The notes beneath the pieces were generated by a model. It did no database searches and was not told where the DNA came from. It was given only the letters and a program-made list of their open reading frames with translations. A stretch of DNA of 64,000 bases. Origin: Pelagihabitans pacificus. Its GTDB lineage: Bacteria; Bacteroidota; Bacteroidia; Flavobacteriales; Flavobacteriaceae. The translations under genes were made by a program, and so were the position numbers. The DNA is taken from positions 868,001-932,000 of the forward strand of contig NZ_VIKU02000001.1 in the NCBI RefSeq assembly GCF_009371985.2, read 5' to 3'. Below, in pieces: positions 9,325 to 17,089 of this stretch (position 1 is the stretch's first letter; each line of letters starts with the position of its first letter).

Positions 9325-10062
9325 CTATGATTCTATTTTGTAAAGTACAGGCCTGCTGGGGCTGGCATCGTTCTCAAAAGGGGCTACCTGTAAATTCAAA
9401 AAATATTTTCCATCCTCGATGTGGTTGGGCACGAATATGAATTCGGTAATCGTTGCTTGTTTTCGTAGGTCTCCATCAAAATCCCAAAAGGCCTTATGCG
9501 CCAATAGTGCCCCGTTATCTTTTTCCTTATCGACCGAAGGCAGGTCGATCAACAAATGTTTCACTCCCTTTGCAACTAGCAATCGTGCAGCTTGTTCCAA
9601 AAGATAGGGCGGATTGCTGTGGGAATACTGTTTGGAAAGCTTCTCCTTTAAATTGGGCAAGGTTCTAATAACGACCGCCTCCCGTTTTTTGTTCCCCAGG
9701 GCATATTGCAATTGTTTTCTTGATATCACAAAATCATCCTGATACTTTTCGGGGGCAATGGTAATCAGCTCGGCCAAAAAGAAAAATCGATTCAAATTTT
9801 GATTGATGGAATGAAAGCCTTCGGTAATATGGCCTACGCACTCCGTATGGGTGCCATGGGCATGGGGATTGAACCAGATATCGTTAAAATTGGTGGAAGC
9901 TCCTTTGGAAACCTTACCGACAAACTCCCCCTCTGTATGTGGCGTTATTTTGGGAGGACCTATGTACCAAGCGTTTACGTTGGAAGCATCACCCCGCAAC
10001 GGAATGGAGATATCCAAGGGTTTGGAAAGGTCGATGGTATGGTTTTTTATTTTGGCTATCAT
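9325..10062 (-). CDS. Cyclase family protein (kynurenine formamidase-like metal hydrolase)
   Basis: A 245-residue cytoplasmic enzyme of the cyclase/kynurenine-formamidase superfamily. The metal-binding signature appears as HAHGTHTECVGH (about residues 86-97), the family HxGTHxDxPxH pattern with Glu in place of the usual Asp. A conserved region containing LLIDLPSVD follows at about residue 170. Members hydrolyse amide or cyclic substrates with Zn or Mn. Tryptophan catabolism genes are not adjacent, so a kynurenine formamidase role is only one option. It lies 47 bases downstream of hemW. Confidence 0.8.
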   Translation of the reverse strand: MIAKIKNHTIDLSKPLDISIPLRGDASNVNAWYIGPPKITPHTEGEFVGKVSKGASTNFNDIWFNPHAHGTHTECVGHITEGFHSINQNLNRFFFLAELITIAPEKYQDDFVISRKQLQYALGNKKREAVVIRTLPNLKEKLSKQYSHSNPPYLLEQAARLLVAKGVKHLLIDLPSVDKEKDNGALLAHKAFWDFDGDLRKQATITEFIFVPNHIEDGKYFLNLQVAPFENDASPSRPVLYKIES

Positions 10063-10109
10063 AGGATTGAATGCATCGCACTGTCATTGTACACTCTCGG
10101 GAGCGATGG

Positions 10110-11243
10110 CTAACCCAATTTAATCATAAACAGGTCACTGGCAATACCATCGGCCAAAAATCGTCCTTTTTTGGTCGCTAAAAGCGTATCCCCGTCTAAA
10201 TACAGTAAGTGGTCTTCCAGGTATTTCGCTGCTTGTGATAAGGCGTATGCCGCATAGTTTTTTCCAAAGTCCCGCTTGATTTTATCCATAGAAACACCCC
10301 AGATCGTCCGTAGGCCCGTCATCACATATTCGTTGTATTTATCGGTGGTGGAAAGTAGCTCGGTTTCCATAGGCAGTTGCCCCTTTTCGATGGCTTTTAA
10401 GTATGTAGGATTGTTATTAACGTTCCAGCCACGACGCTCACCATCGTAGGAGTGGGCAGACGGCCCGATACCGATATATTTTTTTTGCTGCCAATAGGCC
10501 GTATTGTTTTTGGAGAAATAGCCCGGTTTCCCAAAGTTGGAAATCTCATAGCTCTCAAATCCGGCCGCTTCCAAGGTGTCCGATAAAATAGTAAAATGCT
10601 CGTGGGCGACTGCATCGTCGACCCCTGGCACAATACCTTTCTCGATAAAATGGGCCAAGGCGGTTTTGGGCTCCACGGTCAGGGCATAACTGGAAATATG
10701 GGGAACGTTGAGCGATAAGGCCTTTTCCAGATTCCGCTTCCACCGGTCGTTGGTCATATTGGGAATTCCGTAAATCAAATCGATGGAAATGTTATCATAA
10801 TACCTGGAAGCCTCCTTGATACAAGCTTCCGCTTCCTGGGCATTATGCGCCCGGTTCATTAGTTTTAGATCTTCTTCAAAAAATGACTGGACACCAATAC
10901 TCAAACGGTTGATCCGGGTGTCTACCAATTCTTTGATTTTTTCGGCAGACAGGTCATCAGGGTTGGCTTCCAAGGTGATTTCGGGATACTCTGTTACTTC
11001 GTAGTGCCGATAGATAGTATCAATGATGGACTGGATTTCGCCCACATGCAATACCGATGGTGTGCCACCTCCCAAATAGACGGTTTCTACACGCCCGTTC
11101 CGGAATTCCTGCTTGCGCAGTTCCAGCTCCTTGCACAAAGCCGTTACCATGGCGTCCTTTTTGCCCATACTCGTTGAAAAATGAAAATCACAGTAGTGGC
11201 ATGCCTGTTTGCAGAAAGGTATGTGGATATAGATGCCGGACAT
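10110..11243 (-). CDS. hemW: Radical SAM family heme chaperone HemW
   Basis: A 377-residue radical SAM protein. The cluster motif IPFCKQACHYCDFHF places Cys at residues 11, 15 and 18, the CxxxCxxC spacing with the HemW-type following residues. YLGGGTPS, TLEANPDDL and LSIGVQSF are further HemN/HemW family signatures, and the C-terminal winged-helix part is present. HemW binds heme and is thought to deliver it to respiratory proteins; it is often misnamed coproporphyrinogen oxidase. Length is normal. The region upstream holds a broken four-helix-bundle gene that separates it from ruvC. Confidence 0.9.
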   Translation of the reverse strand: MSGIYIHIPFCKQACHYCDFHFSTSMGKKDAMVTALCKELELRKQEFRNGRVETVYLGGGTPSVLHVGEIQSIIDTIYRHYEVTEYPEITLEANPDDLSAEKIKELVDTRINRLSIGVQSFFEEDLKLMNRAHNAQEAEACIKEASRYYDNISIDLIYGIPNMTNDRWKRNLEKALSLNVPHISSYALTVEPKTALAHFIEKGIVPGVDDAVAHEHFTILSDTLEAAGFESYEISNFGKPGYFSKNNTAYWQQKKYIGIGPSAHSYDGERRGWNVNNNPTYLKAIEKGQLPMETELLSTTDKYNEYVMTGLRTIWGVSMDKIKRDFGKNYAAYALSQAAKYLEDHLLYLDGDTLLATKKGRFLADGIASDLFMIKLG

Positions 11244-11262
11244 TTCTAGTAATAAGTGAACA

Positions 11263-11278
11263 GTATTGAGTAAACAGT
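11263..11278. repeat. Left copy of a 16-bp inverted repeat flanking the four-helix-bundle gene
   Basis: GTATTGAGTAAACAGT here is the exact reverse complement of ACTGTTTACTCAATAC at 11680-11695. The pair brackets the frameshifted four-helix-bundle gene. Weaker matches of the same tgtttact type surround both copies, so the flanks look like degenerate repeats of one unit. Confidence 0.7.
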
Positions 11279-11303
11279 GAACATAATGAGTACAGGCAAA
11301 TCG

Positions 11304-11668
11304 CTATTTTGAACCAAACTTACCAGGGTTGTTTCTCATATAATAAATCAATTTACCTATTTCGAAGTTTTGTTCCATCAATCCGTTAAACTACGGCTAT
11401 CTAAATACTCACAATCCAAGGCAAATTGCAACCAAGCCTGTGTTTCTAAGTTTTCTCCGTCCGAATCGGACAGTTTACCAATGAAGTGTTTTGGATAAAG
11501 GCGTTTGGCGTAAGATTCGGCTATATTCGACGCAGTGCTGCGAGATGACCTTCTTATTTGATCGGTCAAAGAATATAATTCCTCTCTAGGAAACTGTTTT
11601 GAGACTTTAAAAATTTGCATTGCCAAGTCTTGTGCTTTTTGATAGGCCAAAAGATCTTGAAATTTCAT
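11304..11668 (-). pseudogene. Frameshifted four-helix-bundle protein (23S rRNA intervening-sequence protein family)
   Basis: The intact frame (11378-11668) encodes 96 residues with the signatures of the IVS/four-helix-bundle family: LLAYQKAQDLAMQIF, LTDQIRRSSRSTASNIAESY and FIGKLSDSDGENLETQ. It stops early after YLDSRSLTD. In another frame the sequence continues with NGLMEQNFEIGKLIYYMRN and then NPGKFG, the family's usual end, to a stop at 11304. Adding one T to the TTT run in the minus-strand stretch AGTTTAACGG would restore a 121-residue protein of normal length. It is therefore either a recent one-base pseudogene or a sequence error. The gene sits inside a small unit with 16-bp inverted repeats between hemW and ruvC. 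Confidence 0.8.
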
Positions 11669-11679
11669 AAATACTGTTT

Positions 11680-11695
11680 ACTGTTTACTCAATAC
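11680..11695. repeat. Right copy of the 16-bp inverted repeat
   Basis: ACTGTTTACTCAATAC is the exact reverse complement of 11263-11278. Together they delimit a segment of about 430 bases containing only the four-helix-bundle gene. Confidence 0.7.
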
Positions 11696-11761
11696 GGCTT
11701 ACTGTTGACTAATGACCAATCACTTTTCACCTACCTCTTTTTACGTAGTACTGACTACTAC

Positions 11762-12316
11762 TCACTTTTTAACCCTTCCATCATTCTGCTTTACAAAAGC
11801 CTCCCATCCCGAATAGTTTTTGCCCACTTCAACTATTCCCTCATTGTAGAAATGGCATACCGCTGCGGCAAGGCCGTCGGTGCTGTCCAGGTTTTTAGGA
11901 AGTGTTTTGAGACCCAATATACCCTGGAGCATCTTAGCGACCTGTTCCTTACTGGCGTTCCCGTTGCCCGTAATCGCCATTTTGATTTTTTTTGGAAGGT
12001 ATTCGGTAATGGGAATTTGACGGGAGAGTCCGGCTGCCATGGCCACCCCTTGGGCACGGCCCAGTTTCAACATTGATTGTACGTTTTTACCATAAAATGG
12101 TGCCTCGATAGCGATTTCATCGGGATGGTAGGTGTCGATAAGTTCGATGGTGCGCTCAAAGATCAATTTAAGCTTGGTATAGGGATCGTCGTACTTTTTT
12201 AAAAGCAGTTCATTCATTTGCACAAACTGCATCTTTTTATTCACCACCTTGATGAGTCCAAAACCCATGATGGTCGTTCCGGGGTCGATACCTAATATAA
12301 TTTTTTCGCTTGTCAA
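11762..12316 (-). CDS. ruvC: Crossover junction endodeoxyribonuclease RuvC
   Basis: A 184-residue RNase-H-fold Holliday junction resolvase. It starts MTSEKIILGIDPGTTIMGFG, with the first catalytic Asp in GIDPGT. EAPFYGKNVQSMLKLGRAQG carries the conserved Glu region, and the C-terminal SxDGLAAAVCH pattern appears as DSTDGLAAAVCHF. RuvC cleaves Holliday junctions in the cytoplasm together with RuvAB. Length is normal. It starts 8 bases after the TonB-like lipoprotein stop, so it is probably read through from that gene. Confidence 0.93.
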   Translation of the reverse strand: MTSEKIILGIDPGTTIMGFGLIKVVNKKMQFVQMNELLLKKYDDPYTKLKLIFERTIELIDTYHPDEIAIEAPFYGKNVQSMLKLGRAQGVAMAAGLSRQIPITEYLPKKIKMAITGNGNASKEQVAKMLQGILGLKTLPKNLDSTDGLAAAVCHFYNEGIVEVGKNYSGWEAFVKQNDGRVKK

Positions 12317-12324
12317 AACTTGTT

Positions 12325-12804
12325 TTACTCGGTATTAAGTATGATGGGAATTCGAAACTTCGCCTTCACAGGAATACCCCTCTTCAACGCCGGGGCCAAA
12401 GGTGGCATATTTTTAAGACTTTGCGTTATGATTTGGTCAAATTCGGGCATCTGGGAATCGATTGCAGCATCTTTTTGAATATCCAAAACGGAGATTTGTC
12501 CATCTTGATCGACCAAGAAATCCACTTGCACCGTGGGGTTGGTCCCGCTTAAGAGCACGAATTCAAACTCTTTCAAACTTCTAGAACAGTGTAAAAGGAC
12601 TTCCTGTTCGAAACATTCCCGTTGGCCTTTCTTTGTTTGGGTCTCATCGCAATTCCCAAAAAGTGGGTAGCTATCGATATCGTTCCAATTGATGTCGCGC
12701 ATCTCTTGCTCCACTAGCTTTCGCATCTTCTTTTCTTTTGAGGCAAAAAGATTGCAAGAGACCAGCAGACCTGAAAAAAGTACAACCAAAAGATATTTCA
12801 TCAC
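12325..12804 (-). CDS. Small lipoprotein with TonB C-terminal-like domain
   Basis: A 159-residue predicted lipoprotein: the hydrophobic leader ends LLVSCNLF, a good lipobox. The C-terminal half contains VQVDFLVDQDGQISVLDIQ and ends with a PVKAKFRIPIIL strand, the pattern of TonB_C-like domains, and a CFEQEV segment precedes it. The M56-TonB protein two genes upstream has related domains with CFQDGIQRHI/CFMEKMRTHI segments, so this is probably a stand-alone relative. It has no TonB-type membrane anchor, so energy transduction is unlikely. Its role is unknown. Confidence 0.65.
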   Translation of the reverse strand: MMKYLLVVLFSGLLVSCNLFASKEKKMRKLVEQEMRDINWNDIDSYPLFGNCDETQTKKGQRECFEQEVLLHCSRSLKEFEFVLLSGTNPTVQVDFLVDQDGQISVLDIQKDAAIDSQMPEFDQIITQSLKNMPPLAPALKRGIPVKAKFRIPIILNTE

Positions 12805-12909
12805 GCCCCTATTCTAGGTGGAAATTACAACAATTTAGGGACATTCCGGCCAGATTTCAGCCGGACGGCAGCTTCGAATAACAATCCGAATGGCGCAAGG
12901 GGTGTTCGA

Positions 12910-14067
12910 TCAATCTCGCTTATAGTGCAGTTCTTCTTTCAGTTCCCGAATACGCCTAAGGACGGTTTTGGAAAGGTAAGGGACTTCTTTTCCAAATTTC
13001 CGAAGGAAGTTTTCATAATACTCCAACCGAATTTTAGGGTCTTCATAGTATTGATCGGCTACGGTGCAAACTTGATAATACCCGGTACTACTGGTAGTAT
13101 CTTCTTGATAGGCCAATCGATAATATTCCAAGGCCGACTTTAAATCGTTCCGCTCCCGCGCTAAACTTGCCAAGGCATTATACTCCCGGTCCAGCGCTGG
13201 ATCTTTAACTTCTATTGCGGTCTTAAAATTAATTTCAGCGCTATCGAGTTGTTTGTTCCTCAAGTACACGCTACCAAGGCCAAAATAAGCATCGGGATTG
13301 GTGTCGTCAATAGCAGAGAGGATGCGATACATCGCCTTTGCCTTGTCAAATTCCCAGTTCTTATAGTAGCAATAGGCCAGTTTGGAATAGATATACTCCT
13401 TCTTTTCGCCCAGTTCCAATACCTTTTCGAACCATGGAATGGCGTTTTCGAACTGGTCATCATTATAGAGAATCAATGCCTTTAGATTTACAAGTGCCAC
13501 ATCGTTTTTATAGAATTCAAGCCCCCTGTTTACATACTTAAGGGCGGCACCCCGCTCCAGTTTTACCGTATAATACTTCCCTAATCGAAACAGACTACGT
13601 AGATGGGTACTGTCTAGGTCAACAGCTTTTTTATAGGCCACAAGACTACTGGCAATTTGATCTAGTTCCCGAAATGCTTCTCCTTGATAATAGCGATATT
13701 CAGGGTTGGTCTTGTTCGTGCTTACGAGATAAGAAAAAATCTTTCGTGCTTCATCGAACTGCTTGGTTTTCAAATAAAGCTTGCCTAGTTCGAATCGGGC
13801 AATCTCCAGGCCTAAATCCTTGCCAACCACGTCTCGATATTGATCAATTGCCTTATCGTAATTTCCCATCGCATTGTAGACCCTGGCAATTTGTAAGTTT
13901 GAATTTTGGGAGCCTACCTTGGCGTAGAAATTGATAGCTGCGGTGTAATTCCCTATGGTATAGAGGCTGTCAGCAATTTTTAAGTTTTGGTCAGACGAGA
14001 ATTTAATGGATGTCTGTGCACAAGCGAAGAACAGATTGAACATAAAAAGGATGGAAAATATGCGCAT
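12910..14067 (-). CDS. Secreted tetratricopeptide-repeat protein
   Basis: A 385-residue protein with an N-terminal signal sequence (MRIFSILFMFNLFFACAQ, possibly a lipoprotein signal) followed by about nine TPR-like helical pairs from about residue 30 to 340. Examples are ARVYNAMGNYDKAIDQYRDV and AYCYYKNWEFDKAKAMYRIL. TPR arrays serve as protein-binding scaffolds. It starts 9 bases downstream of the M56-TonB gene and is very likely in the BlaI-controlled transcript, so it may work with that membrane protease. Confidence 0.85.
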   Translation of the reverse strand: MRIFSILFMFNLFFACAQTSIKFSSDQNLKIADSLYTIGNYTAAINFYAKVGSQNSNLQIARVYNAMGNYDKAIDQYRDVVGKDLGLEIARFELGKLYLKTKQFDEARKIFSYLVSTNKTNPEYRYYQGEAFRELDQIASSLVAYKKAVDLDSTHLRSLFRLGKYYTVKLERGAALKYVNRGLEFYKNDVALVNLKALILYNDDQFENAIPWFEKVLELGEKKEYIYSKLAYCYYKNWEFDKAKAMYRILSAIDDTNPDAYFGLGSVYLRNKQLDSAEINFKTAIEVKDPALDREYNALASLARERNDLKSALEYYRLAYQEDTTSSTGYYQVCTVADQYYEDPKIRLEYYENFLRKFGKEVPYLSKTVLRRIRELKEELHYKRD

Positions 14068-14076
14068 GGTACACTT

Positions 14077-16032
14077 TTACAACTTAAAGGTTATGGGAAT
14101 GGAAAAAGGTACGTTCACAGGCTGGCCATTCGCTTTTTTTCCAGGCTGCATTTTGGGCAATCTTGAGATGATTCGAACCGCCTCATCTTCCAACAAGGTA
14201 TGGGGACCTCTTTTCGCAATACTGGTAATCTCTCCTTCCTTGGAAATCAAGAACATGACATTCACCCTTCCTTGAATACCCTGCTCTTTCGCCTTCGTCG
14301 GATAGTTGAAGTTTTTCATGATGTGCGTTCTCATTTTTTCCATGAAGCACGCCCTGCCATCGGAGGCATCTTCACATCCTGGTAAAATGGGTACTTGGGC
14401 TACTTCTCCAAAAGGAACCGCATTCTGAAATTCAATCTTTAGATCCTCGGGCATTTCGGCTATTTGTGCAGCCTTTACCTTTTCATATTCTGAATCCTCA
14501 TTGATCCCATTAAAGCTTCCCTGTTGTAACTTAAAGGTGATGGGAATGGAAAAAGGTACATTCACCGCTTTCCCGTCCTGTTTGCCAGGGGTCATTTGAG
14601 GGAGTCTGGAAAGAATCCGGGCGACCTCGGCTTCCAATAGCTTATCGGGTCCTCTCATTTTCAGACCTTGAACGGAACCGTCTTTAGTGATAACAAAGAT
14701 TGCATTGACCCTCCCCTCAATACCCTGCTTTTGAGCCTCTAAAGGATATCTGAAATTTTTGCTGATGTGCCGTTGTATCCCATCTTGAAAACAGGCCCTT
14801 TTATCGGTTTTGTTGTCACATCCTGGAAAAATAGGCACTTCATCAACGACTCCAAAAGGGACGGAGTTTTCGTTTATGACGATTTGTATATTTTTGGAAG
14901 CAGCATCAAAAAGACTGAAATCTTCCTCCAAAATGCTGGATTCAATTTGCATTTTCGCTTTGATCGGAATGCCCCCGGGACCGGAGATAAACGAGGCTTC
15001 ATCGTTCGGGCTACTGAATTCAATGGATGACGAAGTATCCTTCAATAGCAGGTTCCAGTTTTTAGACTGTACGGAAAGATCGATCAACCGTGTAAAAATC
15101 CTTGATTCTTCATCGAGAGTTAGATTTGCAACATCCCCTACCACAAAGGTTTCTTTAATACCTTCGGATTGATCTAACTCGCTGACGCAGGAAGTATAAT
15201 ATAGCATACAGAAAACAATAGGTGCTAAAATCAAATATTTTAGTTGAAAAACTTTTCTGGACTTCGCTTTCTGTAACATGACAATTCGTTTTTTGATTAA
15301 TGATGTTTTAAAAAACTGGTTTACAAATGAGATATGCTGCGTTTGAAATACCTGTGACAGCAGTAGCTGATACTGCCCCTTCTTGTCGGCCTTTGCGACT
15401 TTTGCATCGGCAATAAATTCGTGTAGTTCCGCAATCCTGCCTTGATAGAGGTACACCAAAGGGTTGAACCATCCCACAATCCGCATCGATTCAAAAAAAA
15501 GTAGGTCCCAGGTATGCCTTTGTTCGATATGAACCATTTCGTGTAGGATGATACCCTGGTGTTCCTTTTCCAATACACGGTCTCCCAGAAAAACAGATTT
15601 GAAAAAAGAAAAAGCAATATCAGTATTGGCAATGATTATCTTGGTGAAATCAGGAAAATAGTGTACGGTCCCCTCTTTTCGGAAGCGGTATATCCTGTAT
15701 AATTTGTAAGTAAAAAGAATAGTGGCCAGGAACATGCCACCAAAGAACACACCTTGTAGCCATGTAAGTTGTAGTCCTTGGTTTTCCGAAGCGACAGTTA
15801 CGACAGAAGCTTGGTCCAGTTCCATTAGAAAAGCCGGATATACATGGTATTCCTTGGGCAGCTGAGTGCTTAAAGCCTCGATTTTGATCCAAGGCAGTAC
15901 CAAGGATAACAAATACGTACTTATCAAATAAAGACGGTTCCACTGAAAAAAGGTTTCCCCTTTCAACAAAAGGTCATAGATACTAAGGAATACCAATTGA
16001 AAGATGATGCACTCAAGAATATACTGTATCAT
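14077..16032 (-). CDS. M56 (BlaR1-like) metallopeptidase with two TonB C-terminal domains
   Basis: A 651-residue integral membrane protein. The N-terminal 280 residues contain four or five hydrophobic segments and the zinc motif HEMVH at residues 164-168, typical of peptidase family M56. After the last membrane segment come two tandem TonB_C-like domains, at about 390-502 and 538-651. Both have a PGC...ACF segment, RVN(A/V)(I/M)F and an ending NVPFSIPITFKL, so they are an internal duplication. The start overlaps the BlaI-type regulator by 4 bases, the classic sensor-repressor arrangement. By analogy with BlaR1 it may cleave the repressor when a signal is sensed, but the signal is unknown. Confidence 0.88.
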   Translation of the reverse strand: MIQYILECIIFQLVFLSIYDLLLKGETFFQWNRLYLISTYLLSLVLPWIKIEALSTQLPKEYHVYPAFLMELDQASVVTVASENQGLQLTWLQGVFFGGMFLATILFTYKLYRIYRFRKEGTVHYFPDFTKIIIANTDIAFSFFKSVFLGDRVLEKEHQGIILHEMVHIEQRHTWDLLFFESMRIVGWFNPLVYLYQGRIAELHEFIADAKVAKADKKGQYQLLLSQVFQTQHISFVNQFFKTSLIKKRIVMLQKAKSRKVFQLKYLILAPIVFCMLYYTSCVSELDQSEGIKETFVVGDVANLTLDEESRIFTRLIDLSVQSKNWNLLLKDTSSSIEFSSPNDEASFISGPGGIPIKAKMQIESSILEEDFSLFDAASKNIQIVINENSVPFGVVDEVPIFPGCDNKTDKRACFQDGIQRHISKNFRYPLEAQKQGIEGRVNAIFVITKDGSVQGLKMRGPDKLLEAEVARILSRLPQMTPGKQDGKAVNVPFSIPITFKLQQGSFNGINEDSEYEKVKAAQIAEMPEDLKIEFQNAVPFGEVAQVPILPGCEDASDGRACFMEKMRTHIMKNFNYPTKAKEQGIQGRVNVMFLISKEGEITSIAKRGPHTLLEDEAVRIISRLPKMQPGKKANGQPVNVPFSIPITFKL

Positions 16033-16424
16033 AGGTCTATTTCTTTAGGGTCTTCGCCAACATCGTCAGAAGATTTTTTAATATCTTTTAGAATGGATTC
16101 CAATTCGGAAAGACTTACTTCGTTCTCTTTCATAAAAAAAGAGACCATACTCTTGAAGGAGCCCTGAAAATAGCCATCGACCAATTTGGTGATCGATTGG
16201 TTGCTGTAATCGGATTTTTTGACCAGCGGAAAATATATATGGCCCTTCCCCTCTTTTTCATGGTTTACAAATCCCTTGCTTTCCAAAATACGTACGATGG
16301 TGGATATGGTATTGTAGGCAGGCTTGGGCTCCGGAAGTTGGTCGATGATAGCGGCGACATTGCATTTCTGCAATTGCCAGAGAACCTGCATAACTTCTTC
16401 TTCAGCCTTGGTTAACTGCTTCAT
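16029..16424 (-). CDS. BlaI/MecI/CopY family transcriptional repressor
   Basis: A 131-residue winged-helix repressor. MKQLTKAEEEVMQVLWQL, AYNTISTIVRILESKGFV and the following GKGHIYFPLV are textbook BlaI family signatures, and the C-terminal helices should form the dimer. It heads a minus-strand transcript and overlaps the M56-TonB gene by 4 bases (ATGA). Three palindromes of the AACTAA...TTAGTT type lie just upstream and bracket a TATATTTG -7 element, so autoregulation is strongly suggested. Confidence 0.92.
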   Translation of the reverse strand: MKQLTKAEEEVMQVLWQLQKCNVAAIIDQLPEPKPAYNTISTIVRILESKGFVNHEKEGKGHIYFPLVKKSDYSNQSITKLVDGYFQGSFKSMVSFFMKENEVSLSELESILKDIKKSSDDVGEDPKEIDL

Positions 16425-16427
16425 TTG

Positions 16428-16443
16428 AACTAAATTTTTAGTT
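16428..16443. promoter_or_regulatory. BlaI-type operator 1
   Basis: AACTAAATTTTTAGTT is a perfect 7+7 palindrome around TT. It lies 4 bases upstream of the repressor start codon and downstream of the -7 element, where bound protein would block transcription. Confidence 0.6.
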
Positions 16444-16452
16444 ATAAAAAAA

Positions 16453-16460
16453 CAAATATA
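16453..16460 (-). promoter_or_regulatory. Bacteroidetes -7 promoter element for the blaI-like operon
   Basis: On the minus strand the sequence reads TATATTTG, an exact match to the Bacteroidetes -7 consensus TAnnTTTG. The predicted start of transcription is about 6 bases downstream, leaving a leader of roughly 20-25 bases. No clear -33 TTG is present, which would fit a promoter that is held off by the flanking operators. Confidence 0.5.
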
Positions 16461-16475
16461 ACTAAATTCTTAGTT
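16460..16475. promoter_or_regulatory. BlaI-type operator 2
   Basis: AACTAAATTCTTAGTT, with 6-base palindromic arms, directly abuts the upstream side of the TATATTTG element. Its centre is 32 bases from that of operator 1. Confidence 0.6.
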
Positions 16476-16477
16476 TA

Positions 16478-16493
16478 AACTAATTTTTTAGTT
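16478..16493. promoter_or_regulatory. BlaI-type operator 3
   Basis: AACTAATTTTTTAGTT, with 6-base arms and the same half-site as operators 1 and 2. Its centre is 18 bases from that of operator 2. It is also the copy nearest the divergent DUF456 gene. Confidence 0.6.
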
Positions 16494-16577
16494 GAATAAT
16501 TTTTCGGAGCTTTCCGTTTAAAACTGGATTCCTGTAACAAATCGTTTCTATCTTCGTCAAACAACAAACCAATTTGA

Positions 16578-17087
16578 ATGGACATTGCGCTATTAATGAT
16601 CGGACTCCTTCTGATGCTGGTCGGAATTTTGGGAAGTTTTCTACCCGTATTGCCGGGTCCCCCCGTTAGCTGGTTGGGATTACTGTTGTTATCCCTCACC
16701 GAAGCGGTACCGGATGATTGGTGGTTTTTGGGAATCACTGCTGTGATCGCGTTGGTAGTTTTCGCCCTTGACTACATTATTCCAGCTATTGGAACCAAGA
16801 AATTCGGTGGTACACGGGCTGGGATGATCGGCACCACCATCGGTCTCATCGTGGGGCTTATCTTGCCGATTCCGGGTGGCATCATTATCGGTCCGTTTTT
16901 GGGTGCCTTAATCGGGGAACTCTCCAATAAGGCCGATAGAAGAACCGCCTTAACGGCGGCTTTTGGTTCTTTTTTGGGTTTTCTCACAGGTACTTTTATG
17001 AAGTTCCTTGTGAGCATCATCTTTTTAGGACTGTTTCTCTCGACAGCCTGGGACTATAAAGCGGCCCTTTTTCCATTTTTTGATTAA
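16578..17087 (+). CDS. DUF456 domain-containing membrane protein
   Basis: A 169-residue membrane protein covered by glycine-rich hydrophobic segments. LVGILGSFLPVLPGPPVSWL near the N terminus and FGGTRAGMIGTTIGLIVGL in the middle are the DUF456 landmarks. The family is widespread and its role is unknown. It is divergent from the blaI-like gene with 153 bases between them, and the operator cluster lies in that gap, so co-regulation is possible. It converges with the nitroreductase gene, ending 2 bases before it. Confidence 0.88.
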   Translation: MDIALLMIGLLLMLVGILGSFLPVLPGPPVSWLGLLLLSLTEAVPDDWWFLGITAVIALVVFALDYIIPAIGTKKFGGTRAGMIGTTIGLIVGLILPIPGGIIIGPFLGALIGELSNKADRRTALTAAFGSFLGFLTGTFMKFLVSIIFLGLFLSTAWDYKAALFPFFD

Positions 17088-17089
17088 TA

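Noticed and set aside
12846-12864. Hairpin CCGGC/GCCGG between the TPR and lipoprotein genes
   Set aside because: No T run follows on either strand, and the arms are only five bases.
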